Source of the DNA: Anderseniella sp963700895
GTDB lineage: Bacteria > Pseudomonadota > Alphaproteobacteria > Rhizobiales > Aestuariivirgaceae
NCBI GenBank assembly: GCA_963700895.1
Contig: CAVOZI010000006.1
Location: forward strand, 1-64,000
Direction: 5' to 3'
DNA length: 64,000 nt
Shown: positions 29,561 through 38,738 of the stretch, piece after piece
Position numbering within the stretch: position 1 is the stretch's first letter
How the letters are laid out: each line of letters begins with the position of its first letter
Made by a program: the position numbers and the translations under genes
Notes under the pieces: model-generated
The model's database searches: none
Told to the model about the DNA's origin: nothing
What the model saw: only the letters and a program-made list of their open reading frames with translations

Positions 29561-29740
29561 TCACCAGGCCGTCAGATGCGCTCCCTCATTATTGTCTGCT
29601 TCTGCCGGCAGGAGCCTGATACGCTGTCGCGGGTCGCGTGAATCCAGCAGCCCCAAGAGGGACTGCGTCTTCGGACTAAAGCCGAATCCCACCACAGATA
29701 CAATACCCACCAGCTGCTGTGTTTCTAAATTCCTAGACAT
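29561..29740 (-). CDS. Possible small protein upstream of dctP
   Basis: 59 codons from ATG 29740 (MSRNLETQQLVGIVSVVG) to TGA, in the 309-base gap between dctP and the amidotransferase-like gene. It has mixed hydrophobic and charged composition and ends NNEGAHLTAW. The ribosome-binding site is weak (GTCAGG directly before ATG). I recognise no family. It could instead be untranslated leader of the dctP operon; nothing else is visible in this gap. Confidence 0.3.
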   Translation of the reverse strand: MSRNLETQQLVGIVSVVGFGFSPKTQSLLGLLDSRDPRQRIRLLPAEADNNEGAHLTAW

Positions 29741-29836
29741 CCTGACGCCTTGGCACACCAAAAACTGGTAGACACGCGCAAAATGCCGGGTCTACGTAAA
29801 CGTACAACTGGACATTGCCCTGACCGGACTTACGCC

Positions 29837-30604
29837 ATGCCGAAACCATACCTCGTAGGAGTGCCAGCCGACGTTGCGATGAAGGACGGCCTGCATTTCC
29901 ATTCGGCAGGCGACAAATATTTGCGCGCCCTGACCGACTGCGCACGCGTATTGCCCGTCATCATCCCGGCAATGGGCGATGCTTATGGCATCGACAAGAT
30001 GCTCGACCGCATGGACGGCATTCTGGTGACCGGCGCAACCTCCAACGTTCATCCGCCCCACTACGGCGACACGCCGTCCGAGCGCCATGAACCCTATGAT
30101 CATGACCGCGACAGCCTGACCCTGCCGTTGATCCGTGCCGTGCTGGAGCGCGGCATGCCGCTGTTCTGCATCTGCCGCGGCTTTCAGGAACTGAACGTGG
30201 TGTTTGGCGGCACGCTGGCCACCGAGATCCAGGACCTTCCGGGCCGGCTTGACCATCGAGCCCCGGAGAGCGACGACGTCGCCGTCCGCTATGGCCCGGC
30301 CCACCCCATAGCCATTGAACCTGGCAGCCTGCTCCACCGCATCCTCAAGAAGAGCGGCACCATGGTGAACACCGTCCACCGCCAGGGCATCGGCCAGCTG
30401 GGGGCCGGTCTGGAAGTGATGGCCCGGGCACCCGACGGCACCATTGAGGCCGTTACCGTCAAGGATGCCCGCGGCTTTGCGCTGGCGGTACAATGGCACC
30501 CTGAATTTCGCGCAACCGAGAACCCGGATTCGGTGCGTCTGTTTGAAGCCTTCGGCAATGCCGTCCGCGACTATGCAGAGACCGGGCGGGATGCAGGCAG
30601 CTGA
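29837..30604 (+). CDS. Gamma-glutamyl-GABA hydrolase-like class I glutamine amidotransferase
   Basis: 255-residue PuuD-like hydrolase that cleaves gamma-glutamyl amides in polyamine breakdown. The nucleophile Cys is in LFCICRGFQELNV, the HPEF segment (VQWHPEFRATEN) carries the catalytic His and Glu, and ILVTGATSNVHPPHYG marks the N-terminal half. ATG 29837 starts MPKPYLVGVPADV, matching the family start; the frame is open upstream but not similar. The last 14 bases overlap the start of the TAXI gene. No other polyamine genes are near. Confidence 0.87.
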   Translation: MPKPYLVGVPADVAMKDGLHFHSAGDKYLRALTDCARVLPVIIPAMGDAYGIDKMLDRMDGILVTGATSNVHPPHYGDTPSERHEPYDHDRDSLTLPLIRAVLERGMPLFCICRGFQELNVVFGGTLATEIQDLPGRLDHRAPESDDVAVRYGPAHPIAIEPGSLLHRILKKSGTMVNTVHRQGIGQLGAGLEVMARAPDGTIEAVTVKDARGFALAVQWHPEFRATENPDSVRLFEAFGNAVRDYAETGRDAGS

Positions 30605-31946
30605 TCCTCATTCGCCTAGCCGCGACACGGTCAACCGCCGCGGGCTGCTGCTCGCGCTGATCCCGCTGTTGCTGTCGGTGCTGGCGCTCGCGGGATGGCT
30701 CTACGCCAGCCACGACGACACGGCCGGGACAACCCGGAAGGTTGGCGCCGAACGGCGGGGATCGGACAATTACGAACTGCTGCAGGCGCTGGCGGAGAAG
30801 GCCTCGAGCCCGGCCGACGGCATCAGGCTGGCCGTGTTCCAGACCGCCGGATCGAGCGAAAGCCTCAAACTGCTGGAAGACGGCGTCATCGATTTCGCCG
30901 CCATTCCCGCCGACGCCATCTCCCGGCCCGACCTTGCCATGGTGGCCAACCTCTGCCCCGACACATATCACCTGATCGCCCGACGCGATGCTGGCATTGC
31001 GTCGGTGCGGGACCTTGTTGGCAAGCGCGTCGGGCTGCCGCCGATCACCTCGTCCGAGTACCGCTCATCCTGGTACATAATCGACCAGTACACCGTGCAG
31101 CCAGAGCGATTCACCGCCAGGCCCTATGACCAGGACGACGCCATCATCGCCCTTCGCAACCGGGAAATCGATGCGATGTTCGTCATGCGCGCGCCCGGCA
31201 ACCGCCGCCTGAAATGGCTCGCCGATGCGGCCCAGATCGACATCATCGAGATCGACCAGGCGTCCGCCATGCAGGTCAAGCGGCCCGCGCTCAAGCAGGT
31301 CACGCTTGCAAAAGGCGTCTATTCCGGCACCCCCGCCATTCCCGACCGCACCATCACCACCGTCGCCGCCGATCGCATCCTGGTCACCCGTGCCTCGGTG
31401 CCGGACGAGGTGGTGCGCAAGGTTGCCGCCACCTTGTTCGAGAACCAGCGCGAACTGTCGCTGTCGTCCAGGCTTGCGGGTTTCGTCAGCCAGCCATCCC
31501 CTTCAGGCGCCACCTTGCTGCCTGTCCACCCCGGTGCCACCGCCTTTTACAATCGCGACCAGCCCAGCTTCTTTCATGAAAATGCCGAACCCATCGGTGT
31601 CACCGTGTCGGTTGCGGCAATCCTCATGTCGCTGCTGCTGTGGGCCAAACGGCGCTGGGAAGAAGGCCAGAAGGGCCGCATAGACGTCTACAACCTCGAC
31701 CTGTTGAGGATGACCGCCGAAGCACGCAGCGCAACCTCGGCCGCTGCACTGGCCAGGCTGAAGGCTACGCTGTTCGAGATGCTCGATCGCGTGGTGCACG
31801 ACCTCGACAGCGACAAGATCGATGGCCAGGGTTTCCAGTACTTCGCCTTTACCTGGCGCGTCGCCCTTGACGCCATTGCGGCACGCGAGCAGGAATTGCG
31901 CCAGCCAACGGCGTCAGCCGGACGGCGGACCTCGCAGCAAGACTAA
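30591..31946 (+). CDS. TAXI-family TRAP solute-binding protein, membrane-anchored
   Basis: 451-residue protein of the TAXI group. A single N-terminal membrane segment (LLLALIPLLLSVLALAGWLY) anchors a periplasmic binding domain with GIRLAVFQTAGSSESLKLL, DLVGKRVGLPPITSSEYR and SVPDEVVRKVAATLFENQ. A second membrane segment (GVTVSVAAILMSLLLWAK, about residue 345) is followed by about 90 cytosolic residues. No TRAP permease gene is adjacent, so it is an orphan. Start ATG 30591 lies inside the preceding gene. Two membrane spans and a cytosolic tail suggest a sensor-like or signalling role rather than simple transport; this is inference. Confidence 0.8.
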   Translation: MQAADPHSPSRDTVNRRGLLLALIPLLLSVLALAGWLYASHDDTAGTTRKVGAERRGSDNYELLQALAEKASSPADGIRLAVFQTAGSSESLKLLEDGVIDFAAIPADAISRPDLAMVANLCPDTYHLIARRDAGIASVRDLVGKRVGLPPITSSEYRSSWYIIDQYTVQPERFTARPYDQDDAIIALRNREIDAMFVMRAPGNRRLKWLADAAQIDIIEIDQASAMQVKRPALKQVTLAKGVYSGTPAIPDRTITTVAADRILVTRASVPDEVVRKVAATLFENQRELSLSSRLAGFVSQPSPSGATLLPVHPGATAFYNRDQPSFFHENAEPIGVTVSVAAILMSLLLWAKRRWEEGQKGRIDVYNLDLLRMTAEARSATSAAALARLKATLFEMLDRVVHDLDSDKIDGQGFQYFAFTWRVALDAIAAREQELRQPTASAGRRTSQQD

Positions 31947-32019
31947 TAAACACGTCTAATGGACACGATGGTAAATTCATTTTACCAATCGGGTCAAACA
32001 CCGAGCAAAGGCAGCACCC

Positions 32020-33171
32020 ATGACCACCATCACCTGCATCGAGGACCTTCGAAAGCTGGCACAGCGGCGGGTGCCGCGGATGTTCTATGACTATGCCGAC
32101 TCGGGCTCCTACACCGAGAGCACCTATCGCGCCAACGAGAGCGACTTTTCGAAGATAAAGCTGAGGCAGCGGGTTGCCGTGGACATGGACAACCGCACCA
32201 CGAAAACCACCATGATCGGCGAGCCGGTGGCGATGCCCGTTGCGCTCGCACCGACAGGCCTGACCGGCATGCAGCACGCTGACGGCGAAATCCTGGCGGC
32301 GAAAGCATGCGAGAAATTCGGCGTGCCCTTCACCTTGTCCACCATGTCGATCTGCTCGATCGAGGACGTGGCGGAGCACACCAGCAAGCCGTTCTGGTTC
32401 CAGCTTTACGTGATGCGGGACCGGGAGTTTTCGAAGAACCTGATCGAGCGCGCCCGCGCGGCAGGCTGCTCGGCGCTGGTGCTGACGGTCGACCTGCAGA
32501 TCCTCGGCCAGCGTCACAAGGACGTGAAGAACGGCCTCAGCGCCCCGCCCAAGCCCACCATCGCCAACATGATCAACCTGGCCACCAAGCCGCGCTGGTG
32601 CCTTGGCATGCTGGGCACGCAGCGCCGCACCTTCCGCAACATCGTCGGCCACGCCAAGGGCGTCGGCGACATGTCCTCGCTGGCCAGCTGGACCACCGAG
32701 CAGTTCGACCCGCAGCTGAACTGGAAGGACCTTGAATGGATCAAGAACCAGTGGGGCGGCAAGCTGATCCTCAAGGGCATCATCGATCCCGAGGACGCGA
32801 AGATGGCCCTCAGCGTCGGCGCTGACGCCATTGTGGTGTCCAACCACGGCGGTCGCCAGCTTGACGGCGCCATCTCGTCCATTGCCGCACTGGCGCCCGT
32901 CGTTGATGCGGTTGGCGACAAGGTCGAAATTCACATGGATGGCGGCATCCGCTCGGGTCAGGACGTGCTCAAGGCCAGGGCGCTGGGCGCGCAGGGCACC
33001 TATATCGGCCGCGCCTTCCTCTATGGCCTTGGCGCCATGGGCGAGGAAGGCGTCACCAAGACGCTGGAGATCATCCAGAAGGAACTCGACATCACCATGG
33101 CCCTTTGCGGCCTGCGCGACGTCAACGACCTGTCGCGCGACAACCTGCTGCTGCCTGAAAGATGGTGGTAA
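32020..33171 (+). CDS. FMN-dependent alpha-hydroxy acid dehydrogenase (LldD-like)
   Basis: Oxidises an (S)-2-hydroxy acid such as L-lactate to the 2-oxo acid, passing electrons to the quinone pool or oxygen. The 383-residue protein has the TIM-barrel family marks: RRVPRMFYDYADSGSYTE at the start, APTGLTGMQHADGE, FQLYVMRDR, and the active-site VSNHGGRQLDGA with the catalytic His and Arg, then MDGGIRSGQDVLKARALGA binding FMN phosphate. It is followed by the lysE-like gene with a 10-base overlap. Substrate choice (lactate, glycolate, mandelate) is open. Confidence 0.92.
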   Translation: MTTITCIEDLRKLAQRRVPRMFYDYADSGSYTESTYRANESDFSKIKLRQRVAVDMDNRTTKTTMIGEPVAMPVALAPTGLTGMQHADGEILAAKACEKFGVPFTLSTMSICSIEDVAEHTSKPFWFQLYVMRDREFSKNLIERARAAGCSALVLTVDLQILGQRHKDVKNGLSAPPKPTIANMINLATKPRWCLGMLGTQRRTFRNIVGHAKGVGDMSSLASWTTEQFDPQLNWKDLEWIKNQWGGKLILKGIIDPEDAKMALSVGADAIVVSNHGGRQLDGAISSIAALAPVVDAVGDKVEIHMDGGIRSGQDVLKARALGAQGTYIGRAFLYGLGAMGEEGVTKTLEIIQKELDITMALCGLRDVNDLSRDNLLLPERWW

Positions 33172-33764
33172 GCGACATCATCGCTTTCAACCTGGTGCTG
33201 GCTGCAGCCATTGCCAGCCCCGGGCCGGCGATGCTGTATGCTATCCGTACTGCGCTGAGCAGCGGACGCGCCGTCGGGTTGGCGACCGGCGCAGGCCTGG
33301 CGCTCATGGCAGCAACATGGACGGCTCTCGCCCTTGCCGGGCTGGACGTCATGTTCAGGCTGTTCCCGTGGGCCTACATGGTCATGAAGATTGCAGGGGC
33401 GCTTTACCTGATCTGGATCGCGTGGGGCACCTGGAAAGCGGCAAAAGCCCCCATCGGCGAAGCCGGAAGGCCCCGCGCCCCGGCTTTTCTCGGCGGCATG
33501 CTGGTAAACCTCGCGAACCCCAAGTCGGTGCTGTTTGCCGCCGCCGTGATCGTGGTGGTGTTTCCGCACTCCCTGAGCCTTACGGACAAGGCGATCATCG
33601 TTGGCAACCATCTGGTGATCGAACTGCTGTTCTATTCCGCGCTTGCCATGCTGATGAGCACGCAAGCCGTATCCCGCCGCTACCTGCGGCTGAAACCTGT
33701 GCTGGACCGGATTGCGGCATGCGTGCTTGGCGCGCTCGGCCTGCGCCTGCTGGTGGAGCGGTAG
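33162..33764 (+). CDS. LysE/RhtB-family amino-acid exporter
   Basis: 200-residue inner-membrane exporter with about six membrane segments. It shows the N-terminal LAAAIASPGPAMLYAIRTAL motif, GLATGAGLALMAATWTALA and the central NLANPKSVLFAAAVIVVVF motif of the LysE/RhtB family. It overlaps the end of the hydroxy-acid dehydrogenase gene by 10 bases and so is co-translated. It is convergent with the amidohydrolase gene (nine-base gap). The exported amino acid is not readable. Confidence 0.9.
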   Translation: MVVSDIIAFNLVLAAAIASPGPAMLYAIRTALSSGRAVGLATGAGLALMAATWTALALAGLDVMFRLFPWAYMVMKIAGALYLIWIAWGTWKAAKAPIGEAGRPRAPAFLGGMLVNLANPKSVLFAAAVIVVVFPHSLSLTDKAIIVGNHLVIELLFYSALAMLMSTQAVSRRYLRLKPVLDRIAACVLGALGLRLLVER

Positions 33765-33773
33765 ACCGCGAGT

Positions 33774-34976
33774 TCAGTGCCCGCCGCCCAGGCTCGCCGG
33801 CGGCGCCTTGGTGAGTTCGGGCACCTTCTGCGCGGGCGGCGTGTTGCGTGACCGCCCCGTCCGCACCAGCCCATCGATCACCGTCATGCCGACACCCGGC
33901 AGGTTGCCCAGCTGGATCGACTCCAGCATGTTCTTGCCTGGCGCGTGCTGGACCTGGTCGACGAACACAAAGTCGGCGCTGCGCCCCACCTCGATGATGC
34001 CGCAGTCAAGTGTCCGCCGCCGCGCCGTGTTGCCGGTGCCGAAGCACCAGGCGGTCTCGGCCTTCACGTTGCCCAGCGATGACAGCATGGCGATCATGCG
34101 CAGGATGCCGAGCGGCTGAACGCCGGACCCGGCAGGCCCGTCGGTGCCGAGGATGATCTGGTCAAGCTTGCCGAGCTCGCGCGCGGTATTGAGCGTGAGC
34201 AGGGCAGCGCGCTCATTGCCGTTGTGCACGATCTCCAGCGCCGCCTTGCAGTTTTCGCACAGGCACTTGATCTGGTCGTCCGGCAACGCCGAATGCCCAC
34301 CGTTGATGTGGCCCACCACGTCGGTGCCGGTCTCCAGCACCATGTCAGCGTCGATCAGTCCGGAACCCGGAATGGACGGCCCGCCGGTATGGATGGTCGA
34401 CTGGATGCCGTACTTGCGCGCCCACGACACCATCTGGTTTGCCGTCTTGCCGTCCTTCACCGTGCCAAGCCCCACCTCGCCGAGAAATTTCACGCCCGCC
34501 TCGGCAAGCTCCTTGAAGTCGTGCTCTTCCATGCCGTGCTCGATCACCGGCGCACCCGCCAGCACCTTGACGCCGGAGGGGCGGAAATTCTCGTACCAGC
34601 GCTGCGCTGCAATCGACATGGCCTTGAGGCCGATGATGTCCCGTGGTCTGCCCGGCATGTGCACTTCGCCTGCCGAGATCATGCAGGTGACGCCGCCGTG
34701 CAGGGTCGAGTCGATCCAGTTGAGCTGCTGCTGGCGTGGCGTGTAGTCGCCCACCACCGGGTGCACGTGGCTGTCGATCAGGCCCGGCGACAGCGTGGTG
34801 CCATGCGCATCGACTTCGGTCGTCGAGCCGGATGTGTCGAAATCGCCTTCCTTGCCGATGGCGGTGATCCTGCCGTCTTCGGCGATCAGGCAATTGGCAT
34901 CAAGGATGGGCTCCTCCATCCTGCCGGTGAGGATCATGCCGATATTGCGGATCACCAGTTTCGAGTTTGTGGACAT
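33774..34976 (-). CDS. Amidohydrolase family protein (enamidase-like)
   Basis: 400-residue metal-dependent hydrolase with a TIM barrel. The metal-binding HxH is in SPGLIDSHVHP, further histidines in IHTGGPS and VGHINGGHSAL, and the catalytic Asp in ILGTDGPAGSG. Overall layout and the GGHSAL and GTDGPAGSGVQPLG segments resemble enamidase of nicotinate fermentation, but no other nicotinate genes are present, so a different cyclic amide may be the substrate. It lies 21 bases downstream of a MarR gene on the same strand, which probably controls it. The C-terminal tail (PPAQKVPELTKAPPASLGGG) is proline-rich and unusual. Confidence 0.82.
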   Translation of the reverse strand: MSTNSKLVIRNIGMILTGRMEEPILDANCLIAEDGRITAIGKEGDFDTSGSTTEVDAHGTTLSPGLIDSHVHPVVGDYTPRQQQLNWIDSTLHGGVTCMISAGEVHMPGRPRDIIGLKAMSIAAQRWYENFRPSGVKVLAGAPVIEHGMEEHDFKELAEAGVKFLGEVGLGTVKDGKTANQMVSWARKYGIQSTIHTGGPSIPGSGLIDADMVLETGTDVVGHINGGHSALPDDQIKCLCENCKAALEIVHNGNERAALLTLNTARELGKLDQIILGTDGPAGSGVQPLGILRMIAMLSSLGNVKAETAWCFGTGNTARRRTLDCGIIEVGRSADFVFVDQVQHAPGKNMLESIQLGNLPGVGMTVIDGLVRTGRSRNTPPAQKVPELTKAPPASLGGGH

Positions 34977-34997
34977 GGGTGCTGTTCCTTGGGCGTG

Positions 34998-35450
34998 TCA
35001 GGCAAGTTTCTTCAACAGGCCGATCAGCTGGGCATGCTCGGCATCGCTCAGATCAGCCACGGTGCGTCGGGTGATTTCGGCCGCCTTCGCGGCAGCAGCG
35101 CGGTACTCACGTTCACCCTCGGGGCTGAGCGACAGGTAGATGCGGCGCTGGTCGCGATCATCGCGCCGGGTGATGATCAGCCCCCGCTTGCGCAGCCGGT
35201 CAACGACGCCCTTGATGGTGGCGGCATCCATCGAGGCTTGCCGGCCAAGCTCGTTCTGCGACAGCGGACCGGTTTCGTACAGCTTGGCCAGCGTGGCGAA
35301 CTGGGTTGGGGTAAGATCGGGCAGCAGCGCGGAGAAGATCGCCAGGTGGCGCTGCTGGGCGCGGCGCAAAAGGTAGCCGACCTGCTCGTCGAGCCGGTAG
35401 CCCGCCGCGGCATTTTCCACCCTGTCACCCTGTGCATCTGACACGCCCAT
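34998..35450 (-). CDS. MarR-family transcriptional regulator
   Basis: 150-residue winged-helix dimer. The core has LRRAQQRHLAIFSALLP, the recognition helix region LSQNELGRQASMDAATIKGV and the wing RDDRDQRRIYLSLSPEGE, followed by the C-terminal dimerisation helix. ATG 35450 gives the usual MarR length; the open frame continues upstream without family similarity. It precedes the amidohydrolase gene on the same transcript, so it likely responds to that enzyme's substrate. It is divergent from the B12 operon. Confidence 0.9.
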   Translation of the reverse strand: MGVSDAQGDRVENAAAGYRLDEQVGYLLRRAQQRHLAIFSALLPDLTPTQFATLAKLYETGPLSQNELGRQASMDAATIKGVVDRLRKRGLIITRRDDRDQRRIYLSLSPEGEREYRAAAAKAAEITRRTVADLSDAEHAQLIGLLKKLA

Positions 35451-35584
35451 GATCGCAAAGTCTGTCAGCAAACCCGGGCAATTGCAATTTGTTGGTGCGC
35501 ATACGTCTTTGCCCGGCAACGTCGCCGCCGGACCGCCATCTGTCGCAAGTCTGATTGACTCCCGCGCCGGCCCGGTGATAGCGA

Positions 35585-35795
35585 TTGAGGTGTTCAAGGT
35601 GCCCTGTCCGGCGGACTATCGTGCTGCCGGGTTGGGGCTAAGAGGGAATACGGAAGGGCTCACGTATTTGAGCCCCAGCCGGAGCTGCCCCCGCAACTGT
35701 GAACGTCGAGGCGCCTTCCAAAAGGCCACTGGAGCGATTGCGCTCCGGGAAGGTCGAAGACGCCGTTGACGCGTGAGCCAGGAAACCTGCCTTGG
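35585..35795 (+). promoter_or_regulatory. Cobalamin (AdoCbl) riboswitch
   Basis: The 529-base gap before btuB holds a full cobalamin riboswitch. Landmarks are the GGTGCC entry (35599), the AGCCCCAGCCGGAGCTGCCC region, the B12-box core GCCACTG at 35725-35731 and the closing GCCAGGAAACCTGCC at 35778-35792. It should shut off translation or transcription of the btu operon when B12 is plentiful. About 185 bases separate it from the btuB start. Confidence 0.92.
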
Positions 35796-35979
35796 ACCGA
35801 CTGCCTTATCCTGGTGCGGGGAAGCGCCGGGAGCTGTGATTTCCGCAGTGGTGGTTCGTTTCCGTCACCGCTTGCGGGGTTTGCAAGGTATGGCCGGCGA
35901 CAAGGCAACCAAATCCCCCCAAAGCACCAGGAGAGGCTCGATACGGCCGGCTGAAACAGGCCCGCCGAGGGGACAGAGG

Positions 35980-37872
35980 ATGAAAATGCACCTGAAATCC
36001 GCATTCACGCGGGCAATGCTGCCGCTCGCGGCGCTGGCGCTTGCCGCGCCGGCACTGGCTGAAACCATCGACATCGGCGAGATCGTGGTCACGCCCAACC
36101 GCACCAAATCCGACATGGTCAAGGTCGGCTCCACCGTGGATACGGTGAGCAGCGAGGACATCAAGCAGCAGTCGCTGCCAACGGTGCAGGACTACCTGGC
36201 GCAGGAGCCGGGCGTGAACATTGCCTCTCAAGGCGGCCTCGGCAAAGAGACCACCCTGGTTGTCCGTGGCGCAGACAAGAAGTACGTCAAGACCCTGTGG
36301 AACGGTATTGACCTTGCCGACGTGTCGCCACCTCAAGTTCAGCTCTCGCCCGAGTACCTGATCATGGGAGGCATCAACAATATCGAGATCCTCAAGGGCT
36401 CCCAGTCTACCCTGTACGGTGCCGATGCGGTCGCTGGCGTGATCGGCATTTCCACGATCGGCGATTTCGACGAAGGCATTCGCTATATCGTTTCCGGCGA
36501 GGCAGGCTCTTTCGGCACCTACCGCGGCCATCTTGGCACGCAGGCCGCCCTCGCCGACGGCAGCCGCTTTGCTGCTGGCGTGACCGGCCTGACCACCGAT
36601 GGCATTTCTTCCGCCGACCGGCGCAACGGTAACACCGAACGCGACGGCTATGACAACATCACCGTGTCGCTCGCGGGCGAGAAGGTGCTCGACCCGAGCA
36701 TCACAGCATTCGGCGCATTGTTGTATGTCGACTCCGATACAGCGTTCGATTCCGGAAGCAGCGCGATGGACGCACTGGGCACATTGCCCGGCGATGCGGC
36801 CTACTTCGAAGAACGCCGCCAGCTGGCTGCGCGTGGAGGCATAACAACCACATCGTTGGATGGGCGCTGGCGCAACACCGTGTCAGTGCAGTTCAACTCC
36901 ATAGACCGAGACAGCTTTGAAGGCTTCAACTTCGTGCGCAACGGCACCAAGCAGAAGGGCGATATCCTTTCCGAATATGACGTCAACGAGCAGCTGACCG
37001 TACAGGCAGGCGCTGACTATGAGCGACAGCGCGCGACCGACAACTTCGCCGGAGACAACCGGGCGGAAATTTTCGGCACCTGGGGTCAACTAATCTGGTC
37101 GCCAGTCGACAACTTCACCTTGACCGGCGCCGTTCGCCATGACGAGCACAATCAATTCGGCGGCTTCACCACTTGGCGGTCCACGGCTGTGTACAACTTC
37201 CAGGATACTGGTACCAAGCTGCGCGCGTCAGCCGGAACCGGCTTCCGGGCACCCAGCCCGTTCGAACTTGCTACCAACCTGGGCAGCGGTGTGGACCTGA
37301 AGCCGGAAGAAAGCACGTCGTGGGACATCGGCTTCGACCAGACAGCCATTGAAGGCCGTCTGGAGTTTGGCGCAACCTACTTCGTGCTCGATACCGAAAA
37401 CCTGATCGAATACAACAACAACACCTTCCTTTATGATCAGGTGCCCGGGACCACCGAACGCGACGGCGTGGAGGCCTACGTGAAGTACGCCCTGACCGAT
37501 TGGGCCGACTTCACAGCTGCCTACACCTTCACGCGAGCCAACGATGCAACTGGCGCCCGCCGTCCGCGCGTTCCCAAGCATGACATAGTACTGGGACTGT
37601 TCACGCGGCCAGCAGAGCGTTGGAACACGTCAACGACTGTTCGCATCGCAAGCGACACCCAGGATTTTGCCTTCCGGCCATTCCCGACCCTGCCCATCCT
37701 CGTCCCCCTCGACGACTACGTGCTGGTCAACGCCAAGGTGGGCTACGAGCCCATCGACGGGCTTGAGGTCTATGTGCGCGGGGAAAACCTGCTCGATCAA
37801 AAATACCAAGTGGTGCGCGGCTACGGTACGCCGGGCGCTTCCGTTTATGGCGGCTTCTCGATGCAGTGGTGA
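35980..37872 (+). CDS. btuB: TonB-dependent vitamin B12 receptor
   Basis: 630-residue outer-membrane receptor. It has a signal peptide (LPLAALALAAPALAE), a TonB box close to the mature N-terminus (IGEIVVTPNR), and a plug domain with YLAQEPGVNIASQGGLG, then EILKGSQSTLYGADAVAGVI. A 22-strand-type barrel follows, with RASAGTGFRAPSPFELAT and a C-terminal aromatic end (YGGFSMQW). ATG 35980 or 35986 are both possible; the second is better spaced from AGAGG. First gene after the cobalamin riboswitch, and its stop overlaps btuF (TGATG). Confidence 0.93.
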   Translation: MKMHLKSAFTRAMLPLAALALAAPALAETIDIGEIVVTPNRTKSDMVKVGSTVDTVSSEDIKQQSLPTVQDYLAQEPGVNIASQGGLGKETTLVVRGADKKYVKTLWNGIDLADVSPPQVQLSPEYLIMGGINNIEILKGSQSTLYGADAVAGVIGISTIGDFDEGIRYIVSGEAGSFGTYRGHLGTQAALADGSRFAAGVTGLTTDGISSADRRNGNTERDGYDNITVSLAGEKVLDPSITAFGALLYVDSDTAFDSGSSAMDALGTLPGDAAYFEERRQLAARGGITTTSLDGRWRNTVSVQFNSIDRDSFEGFNFVRNGTKQKGDILSEYDVNEQLTVQAGADYERQRATDNFAGDNRAEIFGTWGQLIWSPVDNFTLTGAVRHDEHNQFGGFTTWRSTAVYNFQDTGTKLRASAGTGFRAPSPFELATNLGSGVDLKPEESTSWDIGFDQTAIEGRLEFGATYFVLDTENLIEYNNNTFLYDQVPGTTERDGVEAYVKYALTDWADFTAAYTFTRANDATGARRPRVPKHDIVLGLFTRPAERWNTSTTVRIASDTQDFAFRPFPTLPILVPLDDYVLVNAKVGYEPIDGLEVYVRGENLLDQKYQVVRGYGTPGASVYGGFSMQW

Positions 37873-38738
37873 TGAAACGGGCAGCAAAAAGCGTGATGGC
37901 GGGGGTGACGGTGGCATGGCTGCTGGCCGCCCCCGGCTTGGCGCAAGACCCCCTGCCCACCGTCGCCTCGCTAAATGTCTGCACCGACCAGCTGGCCATG
38001 GCGCTCGCAGCACCCGGCCAGCTGAAGTCGGTGTCCGCATTGGCGCGTGACCCGATGCTGTCCGCCATGCCGGAAGAAGCAAAGGCCTACCCGGTCAACC
38101 GCGGGCTTGCAGAGGAGGTCTTCACGCTCAAGCCTGACCTCATCGTCACCGGCACCTTCTCGCTGCACAACACCACCGGCCTGCTCAAGCGCCTCGGCTT
38201 CCGCATCGAGGAGTTCGACTACGCCCAGTCACTCGACACCATCCCGGCAGACATCCGCCGCATGGGCGAACTCATGCATCGCACGGACCGGGCCGAGGAA
38301 ATCGCGTCTGGCTTCGAGCAAAAACTGGCAGGTCTGACGCCGCTGAAGTGCCGCCGCAAGCCGGTCGCCATCGCCTACGGCCAGCGCGGCATTGCGCTGG
38401 GCAAGGGTACGCTCGCCCATACTGTCATCGAGGCAGCCGGTTTCGAGAACCTGGCCGCAAAAGTTGGACAGGACGGCATGTCGCCGTTTCCGCTGGAACT
38501 GCTGGTGACCAACCCGCCTGACCTGATAATCCTGCCGGGCGCAACGCCGGGCGCACCGGCGCTGGCCGACGAAGCGCTCAGCCATCCTGTTCTCAAGAAT
38601 CTTCCGGGCACCGTCACCGCCAGCTTCTCCCGTGCAGCACTCTGGTCGTGCGGCGGGCCGTTCACGCTCGACGCCCTGAAAGAACTGCGCGCACTGGCCA
38701 AACGGCTGAAGCCTTGCCAGCCGGAGACCGGCTCATGA
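37872..38738 (+). CDS. btuF: Periplasmic cobalamin-binding protein
   Basis: 288-residue class III periplasmic binding protein handing B12 from BtuB to BtuCD. A signal peptide (MAGVTVAWLLAAPGLAQ) is followed by ASLNVCTDQLAMALAAP, VFTLKPDLIVTGTFSLHN and the C-terminal lobe with DLIILPGATPGAPALADEAL. The two lobes are joined by a long helix, as in BtuF. The ATG shares a base with the btuB stop and the stop overlaps btuC, so expression is translationally coupled. An iron-siderophore ligand is conceivable for the family, but the riboswitch decides for B12. Confidence 0.88.
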   Translation: MKRAAKSVMAGVTVAWLLAAPGLAQDPLPTVASLNVCTDQLAMALAAPGQLKSVSALARDPMLSAMPEEAKAYPVNRGLAEEVFTLKPDLIVTGTFSLHNTTGLLKRLGFRIEEFDYAQSLDTIPADIRRMGELMHRTDRAEEIASGFEQKLAGLTPLKCRRKPVAIAYGQRGIALGKGTLAHTVIEAAGFENLAAKVGQDGMSPFPLELLVTNPPDLIILPGATPGAPALADEALSHPVLKNLPGTVTASFSRAALWSCGGPFTLDALKELRALAKRLKPCQPETGS

